DNA of 55,193 nt from Gnetum montanum (taxonomy: Eukaryota > Streptophyta > Gnetopsida > Gnetales > Gnetaceae), in the NCBI GenBank assembly GCA_015680685.1, contig MNCI01029448.1, positions 240,307 through 295,499 of the forward strand, in the 5' to 3' direction. The notes beneath the pieces are model-generated. The model worked only from the letters and a program-made list of their open reading frames with translations, was not told where the DNA came from and ran no database searches. Below, piece after piece: positions 23,969 to 35,257 of this stretch; within the stretch, counting starts at the first letter, position 1, and each line of letters begins with the position of its first letter. Both the position numbers and the translations under genes were made by a program.

Positions 23969-25013
23969 TGTAGAGACAGAAAATGTCGATGGCTAGAAAC
24001 ATTGAGAGGTCTTCGGGTGCACAGCTTAACCCTGAGTCCACACGAGGGCCATGTTGGAGAGAACGAATTTAGGGTGCCCTAAATGGTCTGGTCGATTAGA
24101 CATGGACTTAACCATTGTACAATAACCCTTTTTCAAACAATGATTTTAAATGGAACACCTAGTTGTAGAATAAAAGAAAACATAATGTGCACAGTAGTAG
24201 AAATGTGCTAAAGTGCGTACCAAGATAGTGGACATGATTAAGTGTTTAAAAATGCCAAAAAATAAATGCTGTAATTAGATAGAAAGAGAATTTGAATAGA
24301 AAGATGCACCACCCTAGAAAAGGGGTGCAGGTATACAGAGTGTACAATAGGCATAGTAGGAACACAATCACAGCCTCAGTGGTGTTGGGTTGTGAAATCT
24401 AGTGCTCACTGTGATAAACTATGCTTGCTAGGTCAGTGTGGTATGCTCTGGGTCTTGTTCGCTCATGAAGCTAAATGCCAAGATGCCAAAAGGCCAAATG
24501 CCAAAAAATGGAAGTGCCAACTACCTTGCTAGTGAAGAAATGGAAGCCTCCCCTCTTTTTCTCCCTCCCTTTCTTTTCAAAAGAAGGTGCAGAGGTATTT
24601 ATAGGGCTATGGTTAGCCCAAAATGCAGATTAGGTGCCACGTGGTAGTGCGATGGGTGTTACATTGTAGTGCTACGCTACACTGGTAGCACTGGGTGTTG
24701 CACTGTAGCGCTACACTATGCACTGTAGCACCGGGTATTGCACTATAGGGCTACGCTACACTGTAGTGCTACGCTATGCACTATAGTGCTACGCTACGCT
24801 ACGCTACATAGTGTAGCAGGGGTTACACTGTAGTGCTATGCTATGCATTGTAGCGCTATGCTACATAGCATAGTAGGGGTTACACTATAGTGCTACACAA
24901 CGCACTGTAGCGCTATGCTACATAGCATAGCAAGGTGCAAAAAGTGCCATCGCTCTGACACTTAGAAAAATATATAGTTGAGATGTCAAGACTTGAAATT
25001 TTGTGGTGTTTCA
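23969..25013 (-). mobile_element. Solo LTR of the same family, inserted in exon 4 of the antisense gene
   Basis: Read on the minus strand it starts TGAAACACCACAAAATTTCAAG (25013 down) and ends with CA at 23969. It is flanked by a perfect 5-bp target duplication, ACCCT at 23964-23968 and at 25014-25018. A TATA box (TATTTATA on +) lies at 24596-24603. U3 (24655-24935) is an array of GCTACGCTA/TAGCGTAGC-type inverted units. Coding on both sides joins correctly across it ('KKGCKG' then 'IPM', against 'VKGSKGFPM' in B). With no internal region it is the product of LTR-LTR recombination. Confidence 0.9.
24655..24935. repeat. Palindrome-rich U3 array in solo LTR
   Basis: Dense, imperfectly periodic copies of 'TGTAGyGCTAyGCTAyrC' and its reverse complement. 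Many neighbouring copies are inverted, giving potential cruciforms such as 'GCTACATAGCATAGC'. The same kind of array is in the LTR of C (45850-46480, 27050-27150) and, sparser, in A. Confidence 0.75.
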
Positions 25014-25018
25014 ACCCT

Positions 25019-25426
25019 TGCAACCTTTCTTAGTGCTCAACCACTCTTCAATACCCCCTCTATGGTTTAGCTCTTTATTAGTCTTCTCACCTACTAGTAG
25101 AACTTAAGAGGGGACACTGAAGAGATCTAAGAAGACATCATCTATGATCTTGAAGACCACCCGCACATTATGAACTTTCATGTGGAAGCGGTCAGCATTT
25201 TTGGAGAAAGAGTTGACTAAGGTAATCATCTCCATTATCGGGATGTTTGTGTTCATGGCTAAGAAATGGTTCATGAGCCCATCCTGTTGAAGATTTTGGG
25301 CTACCCTTGCTAGAGCCTTGTGGCACAACCAGCACTATAAATTGTCAACCTCACCATACTTGAAGAGGAGATTAGCCTTAGTGCATCATGAAACAACCAC
25401 TATAACCTCTTTAAACTTGGCTACAG
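25019..25426 (-). pseudogene. Element A antisense gene, exon 4 (5' portion)
   Basis: Begins on the minus strand after acceptor ATTGTAG (25427) in phase 1, like exon 4 of B. It reads 'FKYGEVDN', 'NTNIPIMEMITLVN' and 'DVFLDLFSVP', against 'MKFGEIKQ', 'SPDVSITEMIGIFD' and 'EFFSDLFSIP' in B. The segment around 'VHNVRVVFKI' corresponds to 'IKGVKIVSHL' in B. It is interrupted at its 3' end by the solo LTR. Confidence 0.8.
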
Positions 25427-25554
25427 CTACAATGAAGAAAAGTAAAACTAGTAACATGATGAGGATATAAAGTCAAAGGTACATGAAAGTAAATAGATGA
25501 TATAAATTACATGGCACAAATGGTGTGAAGAACGACAATAGTGTAACCAAAACC

Positions 25555-25795
25555 TCCTATACACTTGGTATCCAAGATGGCCACTCAATGTCCAACCAGC
25601 CAAGACTCTAGTACGTCTTATAGGATTTGGAATACCTACTAGGGTATTCTGCCAAATCTACCCCAACTTGTCCTATCATGCTAGCATGCATATTCTTAGC
25701 AGATGAGAATTCCTATAGGGCTATTTAGACTAGGCCTAATATCACCTCTCCATCATGGAGGCTATTTGCATCAATGAAAAATTTGGTAATAGGAA
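25555..25795 (-). pseudogene. Element A antisense gene, exon 3
   Basis: Minus-strand translation in changing frames gives 'FIDANSLHDGEVILGLV' and 'SLGWLDIEWPSW', matching 'VDNDGICINDDGLALVH' and 'ARGWLHGDWSHNGPF' in exon 3 of B. Splice sites are not clear; a possible donor is at about 25555. Heavily decayed. Confidence 0.6.
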
Positions 25796-25819
25796 AAAAA
25801 ACACTTAGCACTCTAAGCG

Positions 25820-26063
25820 ATGAAACAATAAATAGTGTAATAAAATCACAATAGGGCTCATCCCCCAACATAACAAACTGTCCTAGGTGGGTTCTAGAAG
25901 GATGTGTGGACACATAAAGCAAGAAATATGGTGTTGTATTTGTGGTAGCATTAGAACTCAGGCATCTCCTAGATCCAAGATAAGGGCCTAAGACCTTTGG
26001 GCATTGGCTCAAGCTCTCTGCCCCTTCACCTTCAACAAGTTTGTTAGAAATGAATTTTAGAAT
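25820..26063 (-). pseudogene. Element A antisense gene, exon 2 (3' portion, HAD-like end)
   Basis: Minus-strand translation has 'TTPYFLLYVSTHPSRTHLGQ', aligning with 'NNTLFLVARAHTLFQNPLGT' in exon 2 of B. In FCP1-type HAD proteins this is the place of the 'NTLLxDDSPYK...NPxxT' block. The piece is cut off by element C at 26068. The 5' part of the exon is found at 50940-51017, with the middle missing. Confidence 0.6.
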
Positions 26064-26068
26064 GCTTG

Positions 26069-27176
26069 TGTAGCTGCCAAAAACATCGATGGCTAGAACA
26101 CCAAGAGGTCACTAGGCATACAGCCTAACCCTGGATTCGTACAAGGGCCGTGCTAGATGTAAATGGATGCAGGGTGCCTTGAATAGTCTAGTCAATCAAA
26201 TAGGTACTTAAATGATGTACAATAACATTTTATAAACATTGGGTTTAGGGCTATTTTATGTACATTGAGTGATGAGCGATGAATGTGAATTGATTGAAAA
26301 TAGTGCAAAACATAAAAATAACAAAAAAAAATGAAACAAGTTTGGGTAAGGAAGTGCACTGCCCAAAGATTGGGGATCTAATCTTTGCTAAAATGAAGAT
26401 GTACAATAGATGGCAGTGGGAACAAGCATAGCTTGCAATAAAGCAGTATGGTCATAGTTCCTTAAGAAACTATTAATAGTCGATCACTAGAGAGCTGAAG
26501 TGCCAGGATCTCAACCAAGAAAGCCAATTGACAAAGAAGTAATTGCCAAAAGCTAACAATGCCAAAAGCTGATTGAATGCTCCAAGCCAACAATGCCAAA
26601 ATCCAACCCTACTAGAATGCTCCCAAAAGACAACCCGTTGAACATTGTTCGGTAGGGTATTTATAGAGTTAGATGTGGGAGAGGAATGTGGTTTGAGTGC
26701 CATGTGTCCTGGGTCCCATAAATTGTGGACGTGACTATGCCATGTTGCTATGCAACATTGAAAATTGCTATGCTGTGACCATACTATTCATGCTACATGT
26801 GCTAAAGTCTAGCGAGCTGCTATATTTGTTGCAAATAAAACTACCAATCAATAAATGCAAAGTGGAGCTAGTGCTCTAGGACTAGGTCTTCCCTACTCTT
26901 GCAAGTAGGGTTAAGCATAGGGATAACTTTGGGGATGGTTAGGGGGTGCAAAACAAGGAAAAATTACTGATTTCACTTGTTGGAGATGTGTTAGGATGAG
27001 AATAACCATTGCTAACTAGTTTTGTAGCTAATCAAATATGTCTTGAGGCTTCTACGTGAGTGTTATGCTGTTTACATTCTCTAGCGTATGTAGCATAAAT
27101 ACCTGAACGCTACGCTATGTTATGATGCATAGGGTAGCGTAGCATAGCCGCTGATCTTAAAAAAAATCTTGCCCAT
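26069..27176 (-). repeat. Element C 3' LTR, distal piece
   Basis: The left part matches the solo LTR in order: 'ATCGATGGCTAGAACACC' (solo 'GTCGATGGCTAGAAACATT'), the low-complexity 'AATGCCAAAA' block, and TATTTATA (26658-26665). The right part holds GCTACGCTATG-type inverted units (27090-27150). It ends where the 5' LTR of B begins. Confidence 0.75.
27172..27176. other. Candidate target duplication of element B (left)
   Basis: CCCAT precedes the 5' LTR of B; ACTAT (45720-45724) follows the 3' LTR. Only 3 of 5 bases agree, so either the duplication has decayed or the flanks were altered. Confidence 0.35.
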
Positions 27177-28666
27177 TGAAACACCACAAAATTTTGAGCT
27201 TAGTACTTCTCCAACAAGAATCGAGCTAAGTCATGATGCTCCCCAACATGACTAAAGCTTGAGGGCCCCATAGATAGCTTCAAGCAGAGTTAAAATCAAT
27301 AAGGAGTAGTTCCTTGGGATCCACAGACGACAACGATGACATCTGCTATCAAACATGGCAACTTTGGAGCTCAAGATACTTAGTCTTCACTAAGTAAGCA
27401 TTATCAGCATATACGTCCAAGTATGCATTCCCAGCGTATATGCCTAGCGTATATGCCCAGCGTACATGCCCTCCGTACATGCCACACATGTACGCTCAAC
27501 ATGTATGACTAATGTATACGCCTACCATGCAACCCCCAAAGATGACACAGAAATAGCACTTCAGAGCAAGATTTTGTACAACGCATCAACTCACACGAAG
27601 AGAGCAATCATCAGGTGTTGACATCATGCATTCTAGAGTTCATACGCTGAGCATGTACATCCTGCATGCCCAACGTATATGCCTAGTAGGTACAATGTGT
27701 ATGTCCGGCGTATACGCCCAGCATGTACAAAGTGTATGACCAGTGTGTAGCACAACGTATACCAATCAAATCTCTCCAGAACCGTGCCAGATCAAGGTCA
27801 ATCAAGCTTAACATCCACAGGCAGCATTCTCATGGCATCCAAATTCAAATCTAAAGGAAGAACGACTTCTTTTGTTCTGATCAAGTCTGTACGTTGAGGT
27901 CATACGTCGAGCGTGTATACGTTGGCATACAACAGTATATGCTGGCGTGTAGCACGCTGTACACTTGTAAAATTTTATTCTTTCGCACTCGGCCAATGCG
28001 CCACATGTCACCTGACCCGAGAGCCCAGGACTCCATAGCCAATCATCCCCTCTTAGACCCGAGTCTAACATCTACACTTGTATAAAAATCCCAATTTTTC
28101 ACTAGATCGAGGTTGGCAATCTTGAGCAAACTAGAGGTAAAAAAAGAATCAGAGATGCTGAGAAATGAGAGAGCAAAGCAAAAACCCTATATGCTGGACC
28201 ATAACCCTACACACTAAGCATACAGACTTCACACTGTGCCTGCAATTTAAACTAGTACACAATCGTCCTTGTGCATCCATCGGGGCTCTTCTTCTATGTT
28301 GTGTCAGATTCACAACTGCATTAGACCGGTGCATTGTAACTTTCAGTTTCACAATAATATTATCACATCTATTTTTCTAAGATTTGTTACAATTTTTCAT
28401 TCATTATTGCATGCTTATTATTTATGTTCCTGTACGTTTACGCTTCATTTTACATCAGTTACGCCGTTTACATATAACCCAGCGTACAGTATATCGGCGT
28501 ACGTTCGGGGAAATCCTTGCCTGATCCGTGTGCGGACTACTCAAGGTAGTCTACCTTCGTTAATTCCAACTTGCCCTCAAGCGAAGGTAGGGTCTTCTGT
28601 GCGTGTCCAAGGATCTCTAGGTTTCTGTTTCATTCCAGCCAGAGACGAACAATTTTGGACAGTACA
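27177..28666 (+). repeat. Element B 5' LTR (1,490 bp)
   Basis: Starts TGAAACACCACAAAATTTTG and ends GGACAGTACA, like 44275-45719. U3 contains many copies of the palindrome GCGTATACGC and relatives (about 27405-27530, 27640-27750, 27895-27965). TATAAAAA lies at 28081-28088, followed by the sequence common to both LTRs. Confidence 0.9.
28081..28088 (+). promoter_or_regulatory. TATA box of element B 5' LTR
   Basis: TATAAAAA in 'CTACACTTGTATAAAAATCC'; the same sequence is in the 3' LTR at about 45134. A transcript would start near 28110-28120. Confidence 0.6.
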
Positions 28667-28671
28667 GAAAA

Positions 28672-28689
28672 TGGCGCTAGAAGAAGGGC
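28672..28689 (+). promoter_or_regulatory. Primer binding site of element B
   Basis: TGGCGCTAGAAGAAGGGC, five bases (GAAAA) after the LTR end. The homologous site in A (TGGCACTAGAAGGAGGGCC) has the same spacing, which supports both LTR boundaries. Confidence 0.75.
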
Positions 28690-28819
28690 ACAAAACTGCT
28701 TAAAAATTACTGTGCTCTCATACCCCAATCTTCCCAGACTCACACCACATTGACACTAAACTCAGTTATGAAATTCCTAATCAACATCCCGTTCTACAAA
28801 ATTTCTAGTGTCTATACTT

Positions 28820-29025
28820 CTCAATATACGCTGTACACTGTACGTTGTAGACTCTGTCTACGCTACTTAGTATATGCTGTATGCTGTATGTTGTAGACTC
28901 TGTCTATGCTGCTCAGTATACGCTGTATGCTGTACGCTATAGACTCTATCTACGTTGCTTAGTATATGCTGGTTGTTGAAGCCTATACGCTGAGATCTAG
29001 TCTATACGCTGTACGCAGTGAATGT
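28820..29025 (+). repeat. Leader tandem array (element B)
   Basis: About three units of roughly 63 bp in the untranslated leader, each 'TAkTATACGCTGTAyGCTGTAyGTTGTAGACTCTGTCTACGCT'-like. It is built on the same TACGCTG/CAGCGTA theme as the U3 and the intron 1 array. 'AGACTCTGTCTACG' is internally self-complementary. Confidence 0.75.
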
Positions 29026-29094
29026 AGGTTTACACCGTACTAAGTATACTAGTTTCATATCCCTTCCATCGTGTCATATTCATAACCATTCATC

Positions 29095-32000
29095 ATGAAC
29101 ACTACAAACCCCGATGCTGCAATCAAGCTAGTCACACACATCGTGGGCACCATGGCCGTTCAACAACCCATAGTACAACCCACAGTGGGGCCTCACTGGT
29201 CTCTCAGATTGCAAGGGAGGAACCCATTGTTTAACATTATATCTCAAGAGCAATACAATTTCATATGCGTAAAAATACAAGCCAGCTTAGCCGTAGACCA
29301 AATCGAGATGGAGGTTAAGAGACAATACAAACTCTTCTATAGGGGAGGACATGAGTTCATCCCTTCCCCGTATGATATCATCCCTCTCCCAGAGCACTAC
29401 TCTCAGCTGATCTCACAACCCCTCCTACAAAGGAGTCAGTCTCTAGACCAGTCTCTAGCAAATCCTCAATTGGAAGGGGAAGATGACTTCATAGCTCAAT
29501 TCGAGCATGAAGATTCATATCATACTCTTAGTCCACAGACCTATGCAAACCTGTTGTTTCATCCAGCCACAGGGGAAGTTACGTCCCTCCAACCATTTAA
29601 AATCACCCAAGCACAAATACCTTAACAAGAATCATCCACGCTTGTCCATATTCCTCCTATAACCAATGTGCAACTCAACACGCTTCCCCTTGCTATTCCT
29701 CCTGTTGCAACAATATCTCCAGTCTCGCAAATACAACCTCGTCAAAATGATGTAGAAGTAACCTTCTCACCCCGAGTGATTGGGAGGCCGCATGTAATAC
29801 GGACTTCTACATCCGCTCACTACATACTGCGGATCCCAACCCAAGGAGCATCCTTTACAACTGTAACCCAACAAGTTTAGGGGATTCCTACACAAAGCAT
29901 GACCAGGCAATGGACAACGATTGGCACTCAATCGCATCAACCCCCCCACTATAACATACCGCCTCACACAATCTTACCAACTAACATCCCTCAAGTATAG
30001 CCGCAACGACAACAGCAACCCTTTACCTACAACGTGCTGCCCTTAGCACCACCCGCTACAAATATTCCGCAAGTGCAACCTCCAGCCACACAACTTTCTG
30101 CCTTCCAGCCCGCTATCCAACAATCTAATCTATATACTGTACAACATCCCTAACCTGCTATCCCACCTAGTGCCCAAGATTGGGCTGATGCCAAAAAGAT
30201 AATGCAGGAGCTCACTGACAAGGTCAAATGCCTCAAAACAACCCCCGACGGAGAGCTGAAGGTAGTGGACTTCTATCACGATGACCCTATCAGCTCTTCA
30301 GTTTCGCCTCTAACATTACCCAAGGGTGTATCCTTACCCACGTTGACTAAATACAACTGGGAGACAGACCCCAACACTCACCTCATAACATTTAGACTAG
30401 AATGCACGCTACTTCAAGCATGGCTTCATGCCATTCTATGAGTGTTTCCCATGTCCCTCGTAGGGAGAGCACTTGATTGGTATCGGGCCTTGCCAGAAAA
30501 CTCAATATCTTCTCTGGAAGATTTGTTACACCAATTCGTCACTAGATTCAAGTATAACTTGAAGCCTGAAGCAATACTTGACAGCCTCATACAGGTCAAG
30601 TAAGCACCCCTTGAACCTGTCCAAAAATTCATCCAATGGTGGAGTGCTACTCTCAATGAGCTCCACAAGCCGATCCCAGAGGTGTATCTCCTCACCATCC
30701 TAAAAGGGGCTGTCAACGATTTTGTCAAATCTAAACTATATTATCTCAATGCATGCACTCTGATTCAAGCGTTTGTATAGATCAAGAACATAGAGGAGGC
30801 AGCCCAAAATAGCCACGATCCTGCATATTCAGCCTTTAAGAATCAACATAGTAAGAAAGATAAAGAAAAGGTTAAAACAACTATAGCGGCAGTAGCAGAA
30901 ACACAACAAGAAAATGTGGGACAAGAAAGTAAACCGCATGTTGCCCTTGCTAATTACGCTAAACCCACTCCTACGATGGCACCCGAAGCATCTGCATCAC
31001 AAAACCCAACATCAGGTCATACGAGAAACTTCGAGAGGAAGGACCCCTCTCAATATATGCCATTGCCCATGAAGCCATCGCAACTATTTGACCAACTCTT
31101 GAAAGCTGGTCTAATGAAACATAAACAGTTGTCCCCTGCAGTGATCCAAAGGCATGATCGGTTCTGTCAACTGGTTCAGAACCCAAGCCTGGCAATGCCA
31201 GACGAGCCCCTAGTGCCAAAAGGCTTTAGAATGGACCATTTTTATGATTATCATCAATGTAATGGGCATGGCACTAATTATTGTTTCACCCTAAAACAAG
31301 ATATCCAATGGATGATCGATGGAGGTCAAATCACTTTTGATGAAGCCAACCCAGTCCAACCACAAAACCAGGCCATGGGTGTATATAAAGATCCTCTAAA
31401 TGCTAAAGAAGCACCATATATAATTAACACCATCTACTTCGATAACGAACCAAAAATACCTAGCATTAGCACCGTACATTCCAGTCATGAGCAATAGATA
31501 CCTAAGAAACCATTTGTAGTGCATATTCCTCCCACTATATAAACATCTGTGCCTCAACCATCATACTCCCCACAGAAACCTTATGTCATCCGAATACCCC
31601 CCGCCGTAGCAACTTCTATCACACCAACACGCGAAAAACCATACGTGTTGTGCATACCACCCGTCACTACTACCACAAACACCCAAACACCTCCTATTCA
31701 GCCCGCTCCCTATGTAGTCTGAGTATCACCTACGGTCACAACAACGGAGGTACAACCTCTAGCTAGGCCAACTCCATATGTCATTAGGATGCCCAAACAT
31801 CCTAGTGACCACCAGTTCTCCACTTTGCATACACAGAATAAACCGATCGCCTATGTCATCAAGATGCCTAGCTAGCCTGACACTCAACCGCATGCAACCG
31901 TCTAACCGCAACCCCACCCTACTCCATACGTAGTACAAGTTCCAAAGCAACCTAAGGTTTCGAAAGCAACAGTACTTCCATGCCACACACGAGAATGCCT

Positions 32001-33309
32001 GGCAAACAAGCTTACATGGGAACACCTGGAGAAGGAATGCCAACAACTAGCCTTAGGACCTCCTAAACCTACCTCGCTAAATGCAATACCCATGATACCA
32101 CCTAACGATAAGTCAGACACACACTATGAGGGTGAATCATCTAGAAGGCATGATGCATCTAGACCCATGGCTACGGATAAAAATGATAAACCAACTACGC
32201 ACGAGATAAAAATGTTGGGCCCGATGGATCAAATGACCATTGACAAACATATGCCTAATAGTAGAGATTTAGCAACAGCTCTAACATAGGTCACGCAGGT
32301 GCTTAAGCAAAAAAACACCTCATTGAGCTTATACGATTTGGTGTTAACCTCTCAAACCTATCGCGAAGCTCTAGTGTGCATGTTGACATCCATCCTAGTA
32401 AGCAAAGACTTGCCTCCAAATGAACCTTCGATTCATGCGGTCATGTATTCTCCGCAAGGATCAACTCTTAAACCACTCAGTTTCCACAATGACAACATCA
32501 AAATGGACGACAAAACGGGAGAAGTGACAACCGCACCTATGTTCATAACGATACAAATAAATCAATTCAAGATACATAGGGTGCATGTAGATGATGGAGC
32601 CGCTACAAATGTAGTACCCTATCCCATCGTCGAACAATTGGGGCTTATAGAGCTAATTAGACCAACCGTCACCACGTGTTTGAAGTCATTCAGTGGATCA
32701 TGTGTAATAGTCAAAGGCACTATGACTTTGACTTTTATAGTAGGGGATCAATTCCCCACATCTATCGACTTTGTGATCATCGATGAAATGCCAAGGTTCA
32801 ACCTAATATTGGGAAGGCCTTGGTTAGCCCAAATGAAAGTAGTCTCTTCCCCCATACACCAAGAGATCCACCTATCTTATGAAGGTGGTGAAATCATTAT
32901 ACATGGGGAGGTTGTTACACATACCATCTCATCATATACAAATATAGACCAAGGCTTAGAGGTTAAGCTCGAAGAGCCTAAACAAGATGATACGGATGAA
33001 CAACAAAGATGTACGTAACCAGTAGGCGATAATCTCTTAGATACAAAGGAAAATTTACCCAACACAGAAATACTCAGGCCTGAAATCGTACATATATAGC
33101 CTCACTTAGAAACTACAACTGACACAGAAACCACAATACATGCAAAAGCGTCGAAAAGCACCAACGCGGGAACTATTGCATCAAACGTCCCTTGGGCTGA
33201 ATTACCATTCAACGTGATCAGCGAAGGAGATGTTGAATATAGAATCATACTCGTTAACGCTACTCCTAACGTTAAAATGAGAAAAATCAAAAAATTACTA
33301 AACCAATAA
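29095..33309 (+). pseudogene. Element B gag-protease
   Basis: Capsid, nucleocapsid and protease of a gypsy element, needed for particle assembly and polyprotein cleavage. The chosen start is the ATG at 29095, the first in frame after the leader; the N-terminus aligns with A. Capsid core is at about 30330-30780 (DPNTHLITFRLE; ALDWYRALP; KYNLKPEA). Zinc knuckle is at about 31237-31300 (YHQCNGHGTNYC plus TLKQDIQWMI). A proline-rich linker with 'PYVIRIP'-like repeats spans 31500-31960. Protease is at about 32520-32900 with VDDGAATN as active-site motif and 'FNLILGRPWL' as the C-terminal block. A single frame is kept throughout, broken only by stops (29623, 29878, 30439, 31495, 32287, 33016 among about fifteen). 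The last homologous segment ends at 33307. Confidence 0.92.
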
Positions 33310-33429
33310 ATGACATTCAAGTCCAGAATGACGTTAAACTATCATGTCCACAATGACATAAAACTAGCCATGATCAGAAATGGTTGTCTACCAAGAAATC
33401 CACCCGTGTCACTTGAAACTTCCCTTGTT

Positions 33430-33520
33430 TATGTATGGCCTGAAATGGCCTTAAACTATTGCATGTGGCCCGAAATGGCCTTAAAATAGTGCATGTGGCC
33501 TGAAATGGCTTTAAACTAGA
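33430..33520 (+). repeat. Boundary tandem array after gag-pro (element B)
   Basis: Three units of 33-34 bp, 'TGTGGCCyGAAATGGCCTTAAAyTATTGCA'. It marks the same position as 21290-21480 in A and shares the GGCCTTAAACTA core with the pre-pol array. Confidence 0.8.
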
Positions 33521-33893
33521 TCATCTACCTACACTTTGTTTTTCTCGAAACTTCCAGTTCATTGTTCGAGTTTACACTTGCGTTGTCGTGTTATCAATAA
33601 TAGTCTTCGCAATTATCCTTCACTTATAATTACATTTCTACTTACATTCCCACTTCGTGCATTACACTTAAACTACAAAACAAACCAGAACATTTTACAT
33701 TGCCATGTCATGTTTACATTTAAACTTAAAATCCACAACAAAAAAATATGTAGAAATATATATATACATGTAGTTATAGACAGTTAGATAAGTACAACAG
33801 TTAACTGATTCTATTCATCCGTGCAATATAACTCAAAACATTCAATTTACGATTCACGTAAAAATATGAGCCAGGGTAATTTCAAAGTAAAAA

Positions 33894-33995
33894 TTAAACA
33901 TCAAGGATGGAAGGGTCATCCCCTTCAGGCCCGCTGGCACCATGAGCCCCCACTCCACTGGGGCCACCTTCTTGGACATCGTTGTCACCTCGACC
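33894..33995 (-). pseudogene. Element B antisense gene, exon 8 (C-terminus)
   Basis: Minus-strand acceptor TTTTGTAG lies at 33996. The exon encodes 33 residues, 'GRGDNDVQEGGPSGV...GDDPSILDV', and ends with TAA (33894-33896). It joins exon 7 in phase 0. The tail is glycine-rich and acidic, without a recognised domain. A homologous tail occurs in A. Confidence 0.7.
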
Positions 33996-34090
33996 CTACA
34001 AAATGCAAAAGAAATAATTAACATAAGAACAAAAAAGAAAACTCCCAAACATTACTCAATGAATGAATTTCATGGCAAAAAAATGCTTAT

Positions 34091-34875
34091 TGTAGGGGAC
34101 CCTCCTAAACCAAATTCCAGTCGATGTAGAATTTCCTCCTCTGAGATGTTAGCCCAGTTAGTCCCATCAAGGCCTAGATCGATGTTTGCCAAGGCTTTCC
34201 CCTTGTCAACCATCAACCATGTAGGATGTTTCAAGGGGAATTCACCCACAAAGACCTCCCTAGAAGTGGTTGTAATTACCCTCATGGGCGATTCCATCTC
34301 AATAGTTGTATTCTTAGCAAAGGTATCAAATGCAGAACATAGACCCAGATCCTCTATGAACATTTGAAGCTAATGCTTTTCTATGGATACCTCCTTCAAT
34401 GATTTCTTGTAATGATGCTTGTGGTTCTTCTCATCTTGACCCCACTTACACACCTTGGAAGCGAAAGCCTTCCAATCCTGGCACTTGAGGTTCAATAGAT
34501 CTATCTGGGCCTTACGCTCTGCTAGTTTCCGAGTCAGTGATGCATGGCGATTTAGCAGGTTCCAATATCTAGTATAAGTGATCTCAGAAGTTTGCCAAGA
34601 ACAATCACCTGTTAGTTTGGTCAAGGCGAACTCATACCGAGCCTTGAGATCATCACGTTCAACTGATAACTCGGAAACCTCTTTTTCCTTTGCTAGGATT
34701 TGCAACCATAGCTGTTCAATGGAACGCCTATAGGTCCAAAGCGATTTGGTGTTATGCACAAGACCTTCTACCACCTCGTCATAGATCGGCCTTGGTATCT
34801 GTTCAACTTCTGGCGGTAGTGCAGGCAAACTATCAATGCTAATGGTCTCAGACGGATCCCACTTCAGCTTGGCTC
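34091..34875 (-). pseudogene. Element B antisense gene, exon 7 (coiled coil)
   Basis: Acceptor TGTGTAG lies at 34876, entry phase 1. The intact stretch 34875-34373 encodes 'GAKLKWDPSETISIDSL', then heptad-like helical sequence rich in Leu, Glu and Lys ('AKEKEVSELSVERDDLKAR', 'LTRKLAERKAQIDLLNL'), and the conserved 'QDWKAFASKVCKW' and 'KNHKHHYKK'. A TAG at 34370-34372 is of CAG-to-TAG type. Reading continues with 'QMFIEDLGLCSAF' to 'ILHRLEFGLGGSP'. The donor reads ACA/ATAAGC where GTAAGC is expected, so a G-to-A change seems to have destroyed it. Coiled-coil assignment is from heptad inspection; the function is unknown. Confidence 0.75.
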
Positions 34876-34966
34876 CTACACACATGAAAAGAGCAAGCAT
34901 TAAATCTTAGATGGCAAAAAAGGGGTATGAAACTCAAAGGCTACAAAATGCTCGAGAAATTTGTAC

Positions 34967-35170
34967 CTATTTCAGGGTGGGCTTGTTGAATACGTTCGAC
35001 CATCTCGTCGACGATACTGGTCACAAAATCCATTTTACTTGGCATCTCGATCCAAGTAAATGGTTCATGAGTATGAGATGGATTAGCCTCCGTGGTCGTT
35101 TCAGGGGGAGCCACTTTCATGGGCACTTCCAACCGCATTGTGGGAATCATCCTAGTTTCAATATCTTCTT
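34967..35170 (-). pseudogene. Element B antisense gene, exon 6
   Basis: 204 nt, bounded by CGCTCCAG/ (35171) and /GTACAA (34966), phase 1 to phase 1, with no stop. It encodes 'EEDIETRMIPTMRLEVP', 'HEPFTWIEMPSKMDFVT' and 'VDEMVERIQQAHPEI'. The second half is conserved in A. No known domain is recognised. Confidence 0.78.
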
Positions 35171-35257
35171 CTGGAGCGATAAAAACATAAAATTAAAACA
35201 TCATGTGATGGAAAAAACGATTCATAAAGCAATGCAATAAAACGAAAGGGAATATAC

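Noticed and set aside
24655-24935. CRISPR-like or satellite interpretation of the GCTACGCTA arrays
   Set aside because: Units are irregular, without spacers of constant length, and sit inside plant LTR promoters.
28269-28703. Open frames shared by both LTRs of B (28269-28703 and 45316-45702)
   Set aside because: Shared because the LTRs are duplicates. They span R/U5 and have no protein features.
29095-33309. Stop codon reassignment or RNA editing to explain the many TAA/TAG/TGA in gag-pro of B
   Set aside because: All three stop codons occur, at C-to-T sites, and most are not shared with A. Simple decay explains them better.
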